The translations under genes and the position numbers were made by a program. Below are positions 44,930 to 54,391 of a DNA stretch of 64,000 bases, piece by piece (position 1 is the stretch's first letter; every line of letters starts with the position of its first letter). Source of the stretch: Lachnospiraceae bacterium MD329 (GTDB lineage: Bacteria > Bacillota > Clostridia > UBA1381). The stretch is from the NCBI GenBank assembly GCA_010206265.1, contig VIQV01000029.1, positions 186,001-250,000 of the forward strand, given 5' to 3'. The notes under the pieces were generated by a model. That model was given only the letters and a program-made list of their open reading frames with translations. It had not been told where the DNA came from and did no database searches.

Positions 44930-46354
44930 TTATATAATGTTCAATGCATCACTAAGTACACATCTTCTCTGTCTTGTAAAGCTTCTTGGAGAAGTAATTC
45001 CCTCCCCTGTCGGACCTGCAATTGTAAACGTTGTCCAGCCCTCTGCGTTAAATCCTATTCCTGCATAGCTCGGAGCATTCTTTACAAAAATAGTTGTACA
45101 GATTGCCTTTGCATACTGCGTCATATGGTCAACATTCTTTGAATGTAAATGTGCGCTGTGACGGTTTCCATGTTCCGCCTTGACAGCCATTTCGACAGCC
45201 TCGTCAAACGTATCAACACGCACTATAGGAAGTATCGGCATCATAAGTTCTGTCTGAACAAATGCCTGTGAAAACTCAGTTTCACAAATGATACATCTTA
45301 TATCGTCACCCACATTTATACCAATCTGCGCCAAAATTTTCTTTGCGTCGCGTCCTACCCAGTCTTTGTTGATAACGCGCTTTGGCTTATCGCCTTCCTT
45401 TTTCGGCTTAGACCAAACGAGAACAACGTCCTCAAGCTGTTTAACCTGCTGTTCGCTTATCAAATACGCACCATTTTTGAGCATATTCTGAATAAGCTCG
45501 TCAGCAACGTTCTTCATTACAAAACATTCCTTTTCAGCAATACAAGGAAGATTATTATCAAATGTACATCCGTCAATAATATCCTTTGCAGCCTTTGGAA
45601 TATCCGCAGTATCGTCCACGACAACAGGGGGGTTACCTGCGCCCGCGCCGATTGCTTTCTTACCGCTTGACAGCAGCATTTTCACAACACCCGGACCGCC
45701 TGTTGCAACCAACATTCTGACTGACGGGTCATTTACCATCTTATTTGAAGTTTCCATTGTAGGATTCTTAACCGTACATACAATATTTTCAGGACCGCCT
45801 GCCGCTAAAACAGCTCTGTTTACAAGGTCAACGGCATACGCTGAAATTCTCTTTGCGTGCGGGTGAGGGTTAAAGATTACGCCGTTACCGCCTGCAAGCA
45901 TACAAATACTGTTACAAATAACCGTACAGCTTGGATTTGTTGAAGGAGTAATCGCGCCGATAATTCCAAACGGAGCCATTTCAACAAGCGTTAAGCCCCT
46001 ATCGCCAGAAAGCGCGCGTGTTTCCAAATCAGAAGTGCCGAGAGTTTTATCAGCAACAAGATGGTGCTTTAAAATCTTGTGGTACACATTACCCATTTTA
46101 GTGTCCTCAACAGCAAGCTTTGCCATTGCCTCTGCCTCTTCGTGAGTAAGTCTTCTGATTTCTTTTATTATATTTTCTCTTTGTTCTTTATTATAATGTC
46201 TAAAGGTCGTATAAGCCTTGTTACAAGCAGCAATAGCCTCTTCCATTGTGTCAAATACACCGATTTGTGTTCTTGCCGGTGTGTCAAACGCGGATAAATC
46301 CATTCCCGCAAGCACATTTTTAACAATTTCGCTTACCTGCTTTTCATCTACCAT
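44930..46354 (-). CDS. pduP: CoA-acylating aldehyde dehydrogenase, PduP-like
   Basis: 474 residues from the ATG at 46354 (MVDEKQVSEIVKNVLAGMD), whose first helix is an encapsulation peptide. Oxidises an aldehyde (here likely lactaldehyde or propionaldehyde) with CoA and NAD+ to acyl-CoA. Signatures: TPSTNPSCTVICNS, ATGGPGVVKMLLSSGKKAIG, and NNLPCIAEKECFV with the nucleophilic Cys (about 264). Length matches PduP. Followed by a 103-base gap containing a small AAATAAC/GTTATTT inverted repeat before the ADH gene. Confidence 0.95.
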   Translation of the reverse strand: MVDEKQVSEIVKNVLAGMDLSAFDTPARTQIGVFDTMEEAIAACNKAYTTFRHYNKEQRENIIKEIRRLTHEEAEAMAKLAVEDTKMGNVYHKILKHHLVADKTLGTSDLETRALSGDRGLTLVEMAPFGIIGAITPSTNPSCTVICNSICMLAGGNGVIFNPHPHAKRISAYAVDLVNRAVLAAGGPENIVCTVKNPTMETSNKMVNDPSVRMLVATGGPGVVKMLLSSGKKAIGAGAGNPPVVVDDTADIPKAAKDIIDGCTFDNNLPCIAEKECFVMKNVADELIQNMLKNGAYLISEQQVKQLEDVVLVWSKPKKEGDKPKRVINKDWVGRDAKKILAQIGINVGDDIRCIICETEFSQAFVQTELMMPILPIVRVDTFDEAVEMAVKAEHGNRHSAHLHSKNVDHMTQYAKAICTTIFVKNAPSYAGIGFNAEGWTTFTIAGPTGEGITSPRSFTRQRRCVLSDALNII

Positions 46355-46371
46355 TAACTTTCCCAACCTCC

Positions 46372-46902
46372 TTAAAAGCGAATTTTGAAGTATTCCGCGG
46401 CAACTGCGGCAAGCATAGCGTCCTGCTCCTTCGTACCGCCCGAAACTCCTACTCCGCCATATATTTTACCTTCTGCCGTCAGCGGATAACCGCCGCCCAA
46501 CAGCATTATACCGTTACCGTTAGTCAGACCGTCCAGAGCGCCGCCTCGTGATTCGCTAAGCGCTTTATGCGTTGGCATTTTCAGTGCCACGGCGGTATAT
46601 GCCTTATCCTGCGCCACCTGAACACTCGCAATAAAGCTGTCGTCCATTGCGTGAAGAAGCACAAGATTAGCACCTGCGTCACGAATTGCCACAACTACCT
46701 GTACACCCATAATTCCTGCCGCGGTTTCGACAGCCGCCGCAATTTCTTTAGCTATACCAAGCGTCATATCCTCTCTGACAGTAACCGGTACTTTTTCAGT
46801 AACAGCAGTAACCGGCTCAGGCTTTACCTGCTTTTCAGGCAATGATTGTACTGCGCCAAGGCTTTTTTTAACCTCGCCCACAAGCTCTTCAATCGTTTTC
46901 AC
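46372..46902 (-). CDS. HbpS/GlcG/PduO-C-like protein with encapsulation peptide
   Basis: 176 residues, GTG start. An N-terminal amphipathic helix (TIEELVGEVKKSLG) and Pro/Val-rich linker (to about 42) precede a DUF336 (HbpS/PduO C-terminal) domain with VVVAIRDAGANLVLLHAMDD and GGYPLTAEGKIYGGVGVSGG. Domains of this family bind heme or cobalamin in some members, and stand-alone copies are common in aldolase-type BMC loci; the role is unknown. The added helix argues that it is packaged. Confidence 0.88.
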   Translation of the reverse strand: MKTIEELVGEVKKSLGAVQSLPEKQVKPEPVTAVTEKVPVTVREDMTLGIAKEIAAAVETAAGIMGVQVVVAIRDAGANLVLLHAMDDSFIASVQVAQDKAYTAVALKMPTHKALSESRGGALDGLTNGNGIMLLGGGYPLTAEGKIYGGVGVSGGTKEQDAMLAAVAAEYFKIRF

Positions 46903-46926
46903 TGCGCCGTTCCCCCTGTTTTAAAA

Positions 46927-47811
46927 TTATTTGTTCATCTGTTCAAGAACTTTCTTTGTAACTTCAGCTACAATGCCTTCAATGTCCTTGTTTCCGCTGT
47001 TTGAAGGTGTCGGACAAACTTGCGACGGTAACGGCTGGAAACCGTGATATGCCGCTGACGATTCAACACCGTACTTTTCATTTGCGTCTGTCGGTGACAT
47101 TGAGCAGGTATCATCACCCGCATAACAACCCGGACAAAGTTTTTCCATTGGGTGCTTACCGGGAACACCGAACTGCTTTCTTAAATCAACAAGTTTTTTA
47201 ACTTCGCCGCACGGAATTTCTTTTTCACCGCCAAGAAGTCTTGCATACATCAAAAGCTTAGCATAAAATTCTGTAGATTCCATTCTGAAAAACGCTGTAT
47301 TCAAATCGCAGCCAAATGAAAGTGCACCGTGATTTGCAAGTAAAATAGCGTCATAATCCTGAAGATACGGTTCAAGTGACTCAGGAATCTCCATTGTCGA
47401 AGGTGTTCCGTACTGCGCGATAGGAACTGCGCCAAGGAATATAATAGCCTCAGGCATTATAAGCTTATCAAGCGGAATACCTGCAATTGCAAATGAAGTA
47501 GCAATCGGAGGATGTGCGTGAACAACCGCTTTAACGTCAGGTCTTTGCTGATACACCTTTAAATGCATTTTAAATTCAGAAGATGGTTTCCACTGACCGT
47601 TTGCCTCTTTTAAATTTCCCTGTCCGTCTACTTTACAAATCATATCAGGGGTCATAAAGCCCTTTGAAACACCTGTCGGCGTCACAAAATATGTGTCCTT
47701 GTCTATCTGTACGGAGAAGTTACCGTCGTTTGCCGCAACAAAACCGTCATTATAGATTTTTTTACCGACTTCGCAAAGCTCTTTTTTGATTTCGTAATCA
47801 GATTTGAACAT
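46927..47811 (-). CDS. Class II aldolase (fuculose/rhamnulose-phosphate type) with C-terminal encapsulation peptide
   Basis: 294 residues. The signature enzyme of the organelle: cleaves L-fuculose- or L-rhamnulose-1-phosphate to DHAP and L-lactaldehyde. Visible: NDGNFSVQ (about 28-35), SSEFKMHLKVY with catalytic Glu79, zinc ligands in VVHAHPP (His98, His100) and ANHGALSFG (about 160). After about 220 comes a family extension with KLCPGCYAGDDTCS, then a linker and the terminal helix DIEGIVAEVTKKVLEQMNK, an encapsulation peptide. First gene of the operon. Which sugar phosphate it prefers cannot be told. Confidence 0.88.
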   Translation of the reverse strand: MFKSDYEIKKELCEVGKKIYNDGFVAANDGNFSVQIDKDTYFVTPTGVSKGFMTPDMICKVDGQGNLKEANGQWKPSSEFKMHLKVYQQRPDVKAVVHAHPPIATSFAIAGIPLDKLIMPEAIIFLGAVPIAQYGTPSTMEIPESLEPYLQDYDAILLANHGALSFGCDLNTAFFRMESTEFYAKLLMYARLLGGEKEIPCGEVKKLVDLRKQFGVPGKHPMEKLCPGCYAGDDTCSMSPTDANEKYGVESSAAYHGFQPLPSQVCPTPSNSGNKDIEGIVAEVTKKVLEQMNK

Positions 47812-47862
47812 TTGTTTTCCCTCTTTTCTTTGTTTTGTTTGGTTTTATTTTGTTTTATCTTT

Positions 47863-47891
47863 ATTATACACTAAAAATACCATATTGTAAA
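47863..47891 (-). promoter_or_regulatory. Promoter of the BMC operon
   Basis: Minus strand TTTACA (47891-47886), 17 bases, TATAAT (47868-47863), about 50 bases before the aldolase start. Confidence 0.75.
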
Positions 47892-47970
47892 GACCTTTTT
47901 TCGCATTGTTATGCGGAATTTCGGCATATTTGAAATGCAAAGGATTTCTTTACTTGTACACTATTATTTT

Positions 47971-47989
47971 ATCACAAAATAGGTGTGAT
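47971..47989. promoter_or_regulatory. Inverted repeat ATCACA-N7-TGTGAT, possible operator
   Basis: Perfect six-base arms 80 bases upstream of the -35 of the BMC promoter. On the minus strand it lies between TTGCAA (about 47995-47990) and TAAAAT, which could be a second promoter. A regulator binding site is plausible; the protein is unknown. Confidence 0.4.
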
Positions 47990-48196
47990 TTGCAAGTGTT
48001 TTAATTAACATTCTGCACAAAAAAATCTGCTATTTTTCATCAGAATTTAATTATTTACAAAATGTAATATAATTTTTTGTTAATTGTAACCAAATTGTAA
48101 TATGATTTTCTGCACATCTCTAATATCTGTTCTGTTTGTGTGCTTGCGATTAGATATAATTTATGGTACACTAATCATATAAAGGAAGTGAAATGT

Positions 48197-49549
48197 ATGT
48201 CAGATATAACAAAAGGAATGGAGTATATCATAAAAATTGAATCGGTATCATCTGACGGCAGCGGAGTCGCGCATATAGACGGATTTACCGTCTTTGTGCC
48301 CCAGACTGTTACCGGAGATACTGTTAATATAAAAATAGAAAATGTACAAAAACGGTTTGCACGCGCAAAACTCGTTGAAATAATTGAACCGTCCACTGAC
48401 AGACAAGAAGCTGACTGTCCGTATTATGAACAATGCGGAGGATGTCAGCTGCGCCATATCAAATATGAAAAACAACTTGAAATTAAACATCTGACAGTTG
48501 AAAATGCAATGAAGCGAATAGGCGGTTTCAGTAATTTTTGTATTGATGACGTTTACGGCGCGGATAATACCGAACGTTACCGAAATAAAATGATTTTTCC
48601 TGTCGGACAAAAAAACAATAAAATCGTATGCGGGTTTTACGCTCAGAAAAGCCACGATATTATACCCCTCGGTGACTGCGCTCTCGGCGATGGTATAAAT
48701 TCAGCTATAATCAACACAGTTCTTGACTATATGAATGACAATAATATTGCACCATACAACGAACATACACACAAAGGCACTATTCGGCGCATATTTACTC
48801 GTAAATCGTTTTCTGCCAATGAATTTATGGTAGTAATTTCGGCCACTGTCAAAACCCTGCCAAGATATGAAAATCTGATTCAACGTCTGCAAAGCATATC
48901 CGACAGAATTGTAAGTATCGTTTTAAATATAAATACAGGCAATATGCCTCTCGGAAATAAAAATATTACTCTTTGGGGTAAAAATACACTTTCTGATACA
49001 TTATGCGGTGTTACATTTTCTATTTCACCTAACAGTTTTTTTCAGGTAAATCCCGAACAAACAGAAAAACTATACAAAAAAACGCTTGAATTTGCTCAAA
49101 TTGATAAAAACACTTCCGTTATGGACATCTACTGCGGCATAGGAACCATTTCACTATGCGCGGCACAAACAGCAAAAAACGTTATCGGCATAGAGATTGT
49201 AAAACAGGCTATAACAGACGCAAAAGAAAACGCAGCAATAAACGGCATTACTAATACTGAATTTTACGCAGACAGCGCGGAAAATATCGTACCAAAACTA
49301 ATTGCCAACGGCAAAACCGCTGATGTCGTTATTCTTGACCCTCCGAGAAAGGGCAGTGATGAAAAAACGCTTTCAGCAATTATAAAATCAAACGCGAAAC
49401 ATATAGTGTATGTATCGTGCAATCCGGCGACATTAGCGCGCGACGCACGACTTTTAGCAGAAAGCGGATATACCGTTACCCGTTCCGCGATATTCGATTT
49501 GTTCCCGCATACCGTACACATTGAAACTGTGGTATTATTTGAAAAGTAA
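48197..49549 (+). CDS. rlmD: 23S rRNA (uracil-C5)-methyltransferase, RlmD/RumA family
   Basis: 450 residues from the ATG at 48197, set by AAAGGAAG. SAM-dependent methylation of a 23S rRNA uridine (RlmD type; the exact U cannot be told). N-terminal TRAM domain (about 6-60), 4Fe-4S cysteines in CPYYEQCGGCQLRHI (about 75-89), SAM motif MDIYCGIGTISLCAA, DPPRKGSD and catalytic YVSCNPATLARD. Monocistronic, strong terminator. Confidence 0.93.
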   Translation: MSDITKGMEYIIKIESVSSDGSGVAHIDGFTVFVPQTVTGDTVNIKIENVQKRFARAKLVEIIEPSTDRQEADCPYYEQCGGCQLRHIKYEKQLEIKHLTVENAMKRIGGFSNFCIDDVYGADNTERYRNKMIFPVGQKNNKIVCGFYAQKSHDIIPLGDCALGDGINSAIINTVLDYMNDNNIAPYNEHTHKGTIRRIFTRKSFSANEFMVVISATVKTLPRYENLIQRLQSISDRIVSIVLNINTGNMPLGNKNITLWGKNTLSDTLCGVTFSISPNSFFQVNPEQTEKLYKKTLEFAQIDKNTSVMDIYCGIGTISLCAAQTAKNVIGIEIVKQAITDAKENAAINGITNTEFYADSAENIVPKLIANGKTADVVILDPPRKGSDEKTLSAIIKSNAKHIVYVSCNPATLARDARLLAESGYTVTRSAIFDLFPHTVHIETVVLFEK

Positions 49550-49580
49550 GATATTCAACAAAACTTAAAAATATATGAAA

Positions 49581-49608
49581 AAAGAACCGGTCATTTGACC
49601 GGTTCTTT
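49581..49608. terminator. Bidirectional terminator between rlmD and the SLH gene
   Basis: Thirteen-base stem AAAGAACCGGTCA (49581-49593) / TGACCGGTTCTTT (49596-49608), two-base minimal loop. Confidence 0.85.
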
Positions 49609-49643
49609 GATTTCATACTTAGTATAGAATACTCGATTATAAA

Positions 49644-52586
49644 TTAGTCATTGATGATTAGGTAAATTTCCTTAACTTCATCATTATTTCTACCGTGTAC
49701 TCTTGCTACTGCGTATACCTGATCTTCTGCAGCAACCTTATTTACAAAGTATGTGTCACTATCTGTATCGCCGCCTGCATATGCTTCGTCTTCAACAGCT
49801 GTTGCCATCATACCCTCGTCAAGAAGGATTCTGCCGTGATCCTTTTCTCTTGCAGCATAGTTATATACATAAATCTTAGCGTCTGTTAAATCTAAGTCAA
49901 TAGCCTCAGAGAACTTAATGCTACCGTCTTCAGCAATATCTGTTGCCAAGTAGTATGCGCTATCCTTCTTCTGCTGAACAACAGCACCGAATAGAATATT
50001 TACATCCTCTTCTTCTGAATCACCAAGAAGGTCAGCCCATTTCTTATCAGCTAGAGCATTTGTCTTATACAAATTGCTAAAGCTTGTTGAACCTAACAAG
50101 TCTGTCTTAGCGAATACGTTTAGAACTTCGTCAACTTCGCCTTCACCGTTTAATGAGTAGATTAGAAGGTCGCCTTCTGCAAAATCAGAAACGCTTACTG
50201 ATTTATTTGTATCAGCATATGTTGCATTCTCATCAAGCTTTAATGTAAGCTGTTCTGCACCTTCCTCTGTCTGGTCAACAACTACCATTGAATCAAACTC
50301 ATTACCTTCTTCGTCCTGCTCATCCTCATATGACTCAAGGAATACAGCAAGTCTTGATGTTGAATCAATACCGCCTGCACCGTCAGTAATAACTACGAAC
50401 TGATAAGCGCTTGTTGACTTTGACTTAGAATAACCATAAGCTGTGTACTCTACGCCATTCTTAAGAGCTGTTATAACTTTAATGTCATTCTTCTCTTTAT
50501 CTACATTTGTAAGGTCAAAGATTGTTGTATTTTCTGCGATTCTGATTGAACCAAGCTTAGCTCCTGATTCTTTATACTCAGTATCTACAACTTCACCAGT
50601 TGTTTCTTTGCTCACATTTGTAGTCAATTTACCATTCTCATCATAAGCATAGTATAGTGACTTCACTGATGTAAGCTTACCTGTTGATGAATTAGCCTTG
50701 TATTCTACAACAGAATATGCGTACTGATCAGAACGATTCTGTGCAGTTTTAGCCTGATTGTAAATAGCTTCAGCGTTATCAAATACATCTTGCTTATCTA
50801 CAACAAATGAAGTAGCCTTACCGTCCTTTGTGAACAGTTCAACTTTGTTATCACCACTCTGCTCTGTATAAGCATTCTTGATGATACCTATATTCTTTGA
50901 ATTCTGACCTTCCTCGCTGTAAGCAACTCTACCGTTGATGTCAAGATATAGAGTATACTCTGCTGCTGATTCAAAGCCCTGATTCTTTATTGAAAGTGTA
51001 TAATCGCCTGTTGAGAATCTCTCTGTCTTACCGTCTGAAGATGAACCTCTGAACTTAGCGTTCTCTACGATATCTCTTGATACCTTTACATCATAGAATC
51101 TTGATTCTCTAAAGTTATCCATATCGTATGAAATGCTCAATACGTCATACTCTTCAAGGTCTGTAGCTTCAATAGCTTCACCATTCAATGTGAATGAGTA
51201 ACGATAGTTTTCATCATCTTTTTCAAGAGTCATCTTCTTCTGAAGACCTGATGAAATTTCCTTGAAGTTAATAACTGTTGATGTTGATTTATCATTTACT
51301 GACTCAACAACTGCTGTACCGTAAGCTGTAATCATAATTACATCGTAATCTGATGATGTGCTTGTTGTACCTGTGCCTGTTGTCTTCTGAAGTGTAATCA
51401 TTGTTGTATCATCATCAATGATGTACTTCTTAAGGTCAGCGTCTGAGAAAGAATCGTTCTGCTTAACGCCGTTCAGATAGAACTCAACGTCCTTTGCAAG
51501 ACTATACTTTACAGAACCGCTTGTCTTGCCTGTCGGATAGAAGTAAAGAACTCCGTCTTTTACGCTTGACTTTGTTGAGTCGATATCAGCTGCAAGAAGA
51601 TCAACTGACTTGTTTGATGCTGCTGCAACAAGTGAAAGAATTGTGAACTCGTCGTCATCATTCTTCTGGATAAGAGCCTGAGCGTATGTTCTAACCATTG
51701 ACTCAGCCTTTGTGTTGCCGAAATACATTTCGTCAGCATCTCTTGATGGCTTACCATTCTTTGTATAAACTTCTTCATCGTCAAATCTGTCAGCCTTTTC
51801 AACCTGGAATACAACCTTATCTGTATCAAGGCTCTGATTTGTCTTTGCTGTTTCTGTTACACGACCGTATACTTTGTATGCGTTAAGACGTGTGAACAAA
51901 GTTTCATAACCTTTGCCTGTACCGTTCTTTTCAACATACTTCGGATATGTACCAAATACGTTTGTTTCATAAGTATCAATAACCATTAGAGGAACATCCA
52001 TTGCGTTATCGATCATCTGAGCAACCTGTGCTCTTGTAAGCTGGTCTTCAGCAAGAGCTGTAACGCCCTTTGTGATACCCTTCTGGCTTGCATATGTTGT
52101 ATAACCTGAAGGCCATCCGCCATTCTGCTGTGCCAATGCATCATAACCAAGAGCTGCAACAAGCATCTTCTGTGCCTGTACGAAAGTAACATTATCATCA
52201 GGAGCGAACTGTGTATCGCTGTGACCTGAAATGAAACCTGATGCAACACCTGTTGAGATGTAGCCGTTAGCCCAGTGTCCGCCTTCACCTGCTGAAACGT
52301 CAGCAAACTTTGTTGCTACGTTCTGAGCAGACTCAGCAACCTTTTTCTTACCAAGAGCGTCAACAATCATCTTTGTGATCTGAGCTCTTGTTACAAGTTC
52401 GTCCGGCTTAAATGTGCCGTCCTCAAAACCGCTGATAACGTCCAAAGCTGAAAGCTCCTGAACTGCCTGATAGTAGCTTGCTGTAGCTTCTACATCAGGG
52501 AAATCAACGGCAAGTGCAGCAAACGATGATGCTGAAATTGTAAGTGCAGCTGCTGCTGAAATTACCTTTTTGAGATTCTTATTCAT
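49644..52586 (-). CDS. Large SLH-domain protein, probable major S-layer protein
   Basis: 980 residues. Signal peptide (1-27, ending SFAALAV) and three SLH repeats to about 195: FPDVEATASYYQAVQELSAL with [40 protein letters not shown] with SDTQFAPDDNVTFVQA, and QQNGGWPSGYTTYASQKGIT. The rest is acidic and beta-rich with repeated dG-K-type strands, like S-layer outer domains. Codon use is narrower than in neighbours, it has a near-consensus promoter and a structured leader, and the ribosome site is GGGAGG; together this suggests high expression. Paralogue of the protein at 13685-16669. Confidence 0.9.
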   Translation of the reverse strand: MNKNLKKVISAAAALTISASSFAALAVDFPDVEATASYYQAVQELSALDVISGFEDGTFKPDELVTRAQITKMIVDALGKKKVAESAQNVATKFADVSAGEGGHWANGYISTGVASGFISGHSDTQFAPDDNVTFVQAQKMLVAALGYDALAQQNGGWPSGYTTYASQKGITKGVTALAEDQLTRAQVAQMIDNAMDVPLMVIDTYETNVFGTYPKYVEKNGTGKGYETLFTRLNAYKVYGRVTETAKTNQSLDTDKVVFQVEKADRFDDEEVYTKNGKPSRDADEMYFGNTKAESMVRTYAQALIQKNDDDEFTILSLVAAASNKSVDLLAADIDSTKSSVKDGVLYFYPTGKTSGSVKYSLAKDVEFYLNGVKQNDSFSDADLKKYIIDDDTTMITLQKTTGTGTTSTSSDYDVIMITAYGTAVVESVNDKSTSTVINFKEISSGLQKKMTLEKDDENYRYSFTLNGEAIEATDLEEYDVLSISYDMDNFRESRFYDVKVSRDIVENAKFRGSSSDGKTERFSTGDYTLSIKNQGFESAAEYTLYLDINGRVAYSEEGQNSKNIGIIKNAYTEQSGDNKVELFTKDGKATSFVVDKQDVFDNAEAIYNQAKTAQNRSDQYAYSVVEYKANSSTGKLTSVKSLYYAYDENGKLTTNVSKETTGEVVDTEYKESGAKLGSIRIAENTTIFDLTNVDKEKNDIKVITALKNGVEYTAYGYSKSKSTSAYQFVVITDGAGGIDSTSRLAVFLESYEDEQDEEGNEFDSMVVVDQTEEGAEQLTLKLDENATYADTNKSVSVSDFAEGDLLIYSLNGEGEVDEVLNVFAKTDLLGSTSFSNLYKTNALADKKWADLLGDSEEEDVNILFGAVVQQKKDSAYYLATDIAEDGSIKFSEAIDLDLTDAKIYVYNYAAREKDHGRILLDEGMMATAVEDEAYAGGDTDSDTYFVNKVAAEDQVYAVARVHGRNNDEVKEIYLIIND

Positions 52587-52617
52587 CTTCTCAAATCCTC
52601 CCTTTTATTCTTTATCC

Positions 52618-52651
52618 GAAGGGCTCTGCCTCTGCCTTATCCGTGCCCTTC
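52618..52651 (-). promoter_or_regulatory. 5'-UTR hairpin of the SLH mRNA
   Basis: GAAGGGC / GCCCTTC (52618-52624 with 52645-52651) just after the transcription start. 5' hairpins are known to stabilise S-layer mRNAs in other species. Confidence 0.5.
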
Positions 52652-52680
52652 ATTACAGGACAAGGCTATTGTACGCATTG

Positions 52681-52710
52681 ATTATATCACGATATACGCA
52701 AAAAAGTCAA
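52681..52710 (-). promoter_or_regulatory. Promoter of the 980-residue SLH gene
   Basis: Minus strand TTGACT (52710-52705), 18 bases, TATAAT (52686-52681). Confidence 0.75.
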
Positions 52711-53142
52711 TGCAATTCTTACAGTTGTAAAGAAACTGTAATTCTGTTACATTGTGTCGCAATCTGTTTTGCGGCTGTGTAACACATATTACGGCAACAA
52801 TTTCCAAGTAATGCTTCTACCCAATTAATCGAAAACTGCCACTGAATATTTTACTATCTCATAATGCCGTTGTCAACAACTTTTTTATACCTGCAATGGT
52901 ATTTTTTAAAATTTTATGTATTTTCACAAATTATATGACATTGCTTGTATTTTTTTGGTTAAATTGTTTCTTTTTATACGGACATTATGTCTTACAATTA
53001 TTTAGACGCTTGTTTCCCGAAAAAAGTTCCGCCTTTTCTGAATATTTTTTATTTTTTCCGAATCCCCCTCTCCCCTCAGTCAAAACAATATCTCCTATAA
53101 GCATATAATACAACATTTTCACCAAAGTATCAACCGACAAAA
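52711..53142. other. Intergenic region of about 430 bases
   Basis: AT-rich, T-rich on the plus strand. No supported gene; a 70-codon frame at 52896-53108 has no ribosome site or protein-like composition. A minus-strand ACAGTTTCTTTACAACTGT inverted repeat near 52719-52741 lies just upstream of the SLH promoter and could be an operator. Confidence 0.5.
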
Positions 53143-53166
53143 AAAGGCACTCATACGAGTGCCTTT
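53143..53166 (-). terminator. gapA intrinsic terminator
   Basis: AAAGGCACTC (53143-53152) / GAGTGCCTTT (53157-53166), T run on the minus strand from 53142. Confidence 0.85.
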
Positions 53167-53187
53167 AAAAAGTTTCTTCCTATATAA

Positions 53188-54204
53188 TTATGCAAGTTCT
53201 GCGAAATACTTAATTGTTCTTACCATCTGTGATGTGTATGAATTCTCGTTATCATACCAAGAAACAACCTGTACTTCGTAAAGACCGTCACCAATCGGAG
53301 CAACCATTGTCTGAGTTGAGTCAAACAATGAACCAAATCTCATACCAACGATATCTGATGAAACGATTTCATCTGTATTATAACCGAATGATTCGTTTGA
53401 CGCAGCCTTCATTGCAGCGTTGATACCGTCAACAGTAACATCATTACCCTTAACAACTGCTGTAAGAATTGTTGTTGAACCTGTAGGAGTCGGAACTCTC
53501 TGAGCAGCGCCGATAAGCTTACCGTTAAGCTCAGGAATTACAAGACCGATAGCCTTAGCCGCACCTGTTGAGTTAGGAACAATATTTACAGCTGCTGCTC
53601 TTGAACGTCTTAAATCGCCTTTTCTCTGAGGACCGTCAAGTGTCATCTGGTCACCTGTATAAGCGTGGATTGTGCACATAATACCTGACTGGATAGGTGC
53701 GTACTTGTTAAGAGCGTCAGCCATAGGAGCCAGACAGTTTGTTGTACAAGATGCTGCTGAAATGATTGTATCATCAGCCTTCAATGCATTGTGGTTTACA
53801 TTGTAAACGATTGTCGGAAGGTCATTTCCTGCCGGAGCTGAAATAACTACTTTCTTTGCACCTGCATTAATATGAGCCTGTGCCTTATCCTTTGATGTAT
53901 AGAATCCTGAACACTCAAGAACAACATCTACATCAAGCTGTCCCCAAGGACAATTGTTAGCGTCAGGGAATGCATAAATCTTGATTTCCTTACCGTCAAC
54001 TGTGATTGAATCTTCACCTGCTGTTACCTTATCAGCTTTTTCATACTTACCCTGTGATGAATCGTACTTTAAAAGATGAGCTAACATCTTAGGGCTTGTA
54101 AGGTCGTTGATAGCGACAACTTCATAACCCTCTGCACCGAACATCTGTCTGAATGCCAAACGTCCGATACGTCCGAATCCATTGATTGCAACTTTAACTG
54201 CCAT
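53188..54204 (-). CDS. gapA: Glyceraldehyde-3-phosphate dehydrogenase
   Basis: 338 residues. Glycolytic NAD-dependent oxidation and phosphorylation of G3[15 protein letters not shown] Rossmann loop, catalytic SCTTNCLAP (Cys about 153), and [19 protein letters not shown]. Ribosome site AGGAGG. Monocistronic rather than in a gap-pgk-tpi cluster. Confidence 0.98.
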   Translation of the reverse strand: MAVKVAINGFGRIGRLAFRQMFGAEGYEVVAINDLTSPKMLAHLLKYDSSQGKYEKADKVTAGEDSITVDGKEIKIYAFPDANNCPWGQLDVDVVLECSGFYTSKDKAQAHINAGAKKVVISAPAGNDLPTIVYNVNHNALKADDTIISAASCTTNCLAPMADALNKYAPIQSGIMCTIHAYTGDQMTLDGPQRKGDLRRSRAAAVNIVPNSTGAAKAIGLVIPELNGKLIGAAQRVPTPTGSTTILTAVVKGNDVTVDGINAAMKAASNESFGYNTDEIVSSDIVGMRFGSLFDSTQTMVAPIGDGLYEVQVVSWYDNENSYTSQMVRTIKYFAELA

Positions 54205-54263
54205 TTTTGTTTCCTCCTAAAAAATATATATATTTTTCTGGGCATTTTAACCCGTATGACTAT

Positions 54264-54292
54264 ATTTTACCTCAAAAATCAAAAATATACAA
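54264..54292 (-). promoter_or_regulatory. gapA promoter
   Basis: Minus strand TTGTAT (54292-54287), 17 bases, TAAAAT (54269-54264). Confidence 0.6.
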
Positions 54293-54391
54293 GTCCCTTT
54301 GTTAAATTCGTGTCATTTTATTGCCGAATTATCTCTTTTGCACAAAAACTTTCCGTTTTATATGCTCTTTTTTTGGAAAAGGGCATACTCC

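Larger units (their letters stand above)
47812..48196. other. Divergent intergenic region between BMC operon and rlmD
   Basis: AT-rich. Contains the BMC promoter, the ATCACA/TGTGAT repeat, and on the plus strand a probable rlmD promoter near 48148-48176 (TTGCGA, 17 bases, TACACT). No ORF other than the rlmD 5' extension, which lacks a ribosome site. Confidence 0.6.

Noticed and set aside
38996-47811. Classical Pdu, Eut or glycyl-radical BMC
   Set aside because: No diol dehydratase, ethanolamine lyase or glycyl-radical enzyme is present; the only lyase is the class II aldolase.
47971-47989. CRP binding site
   Set aside because: The arms are in the opposite order (TCACA then TGTGA) and the spacer is seven bases, so it is reported only as an unassigned operator.
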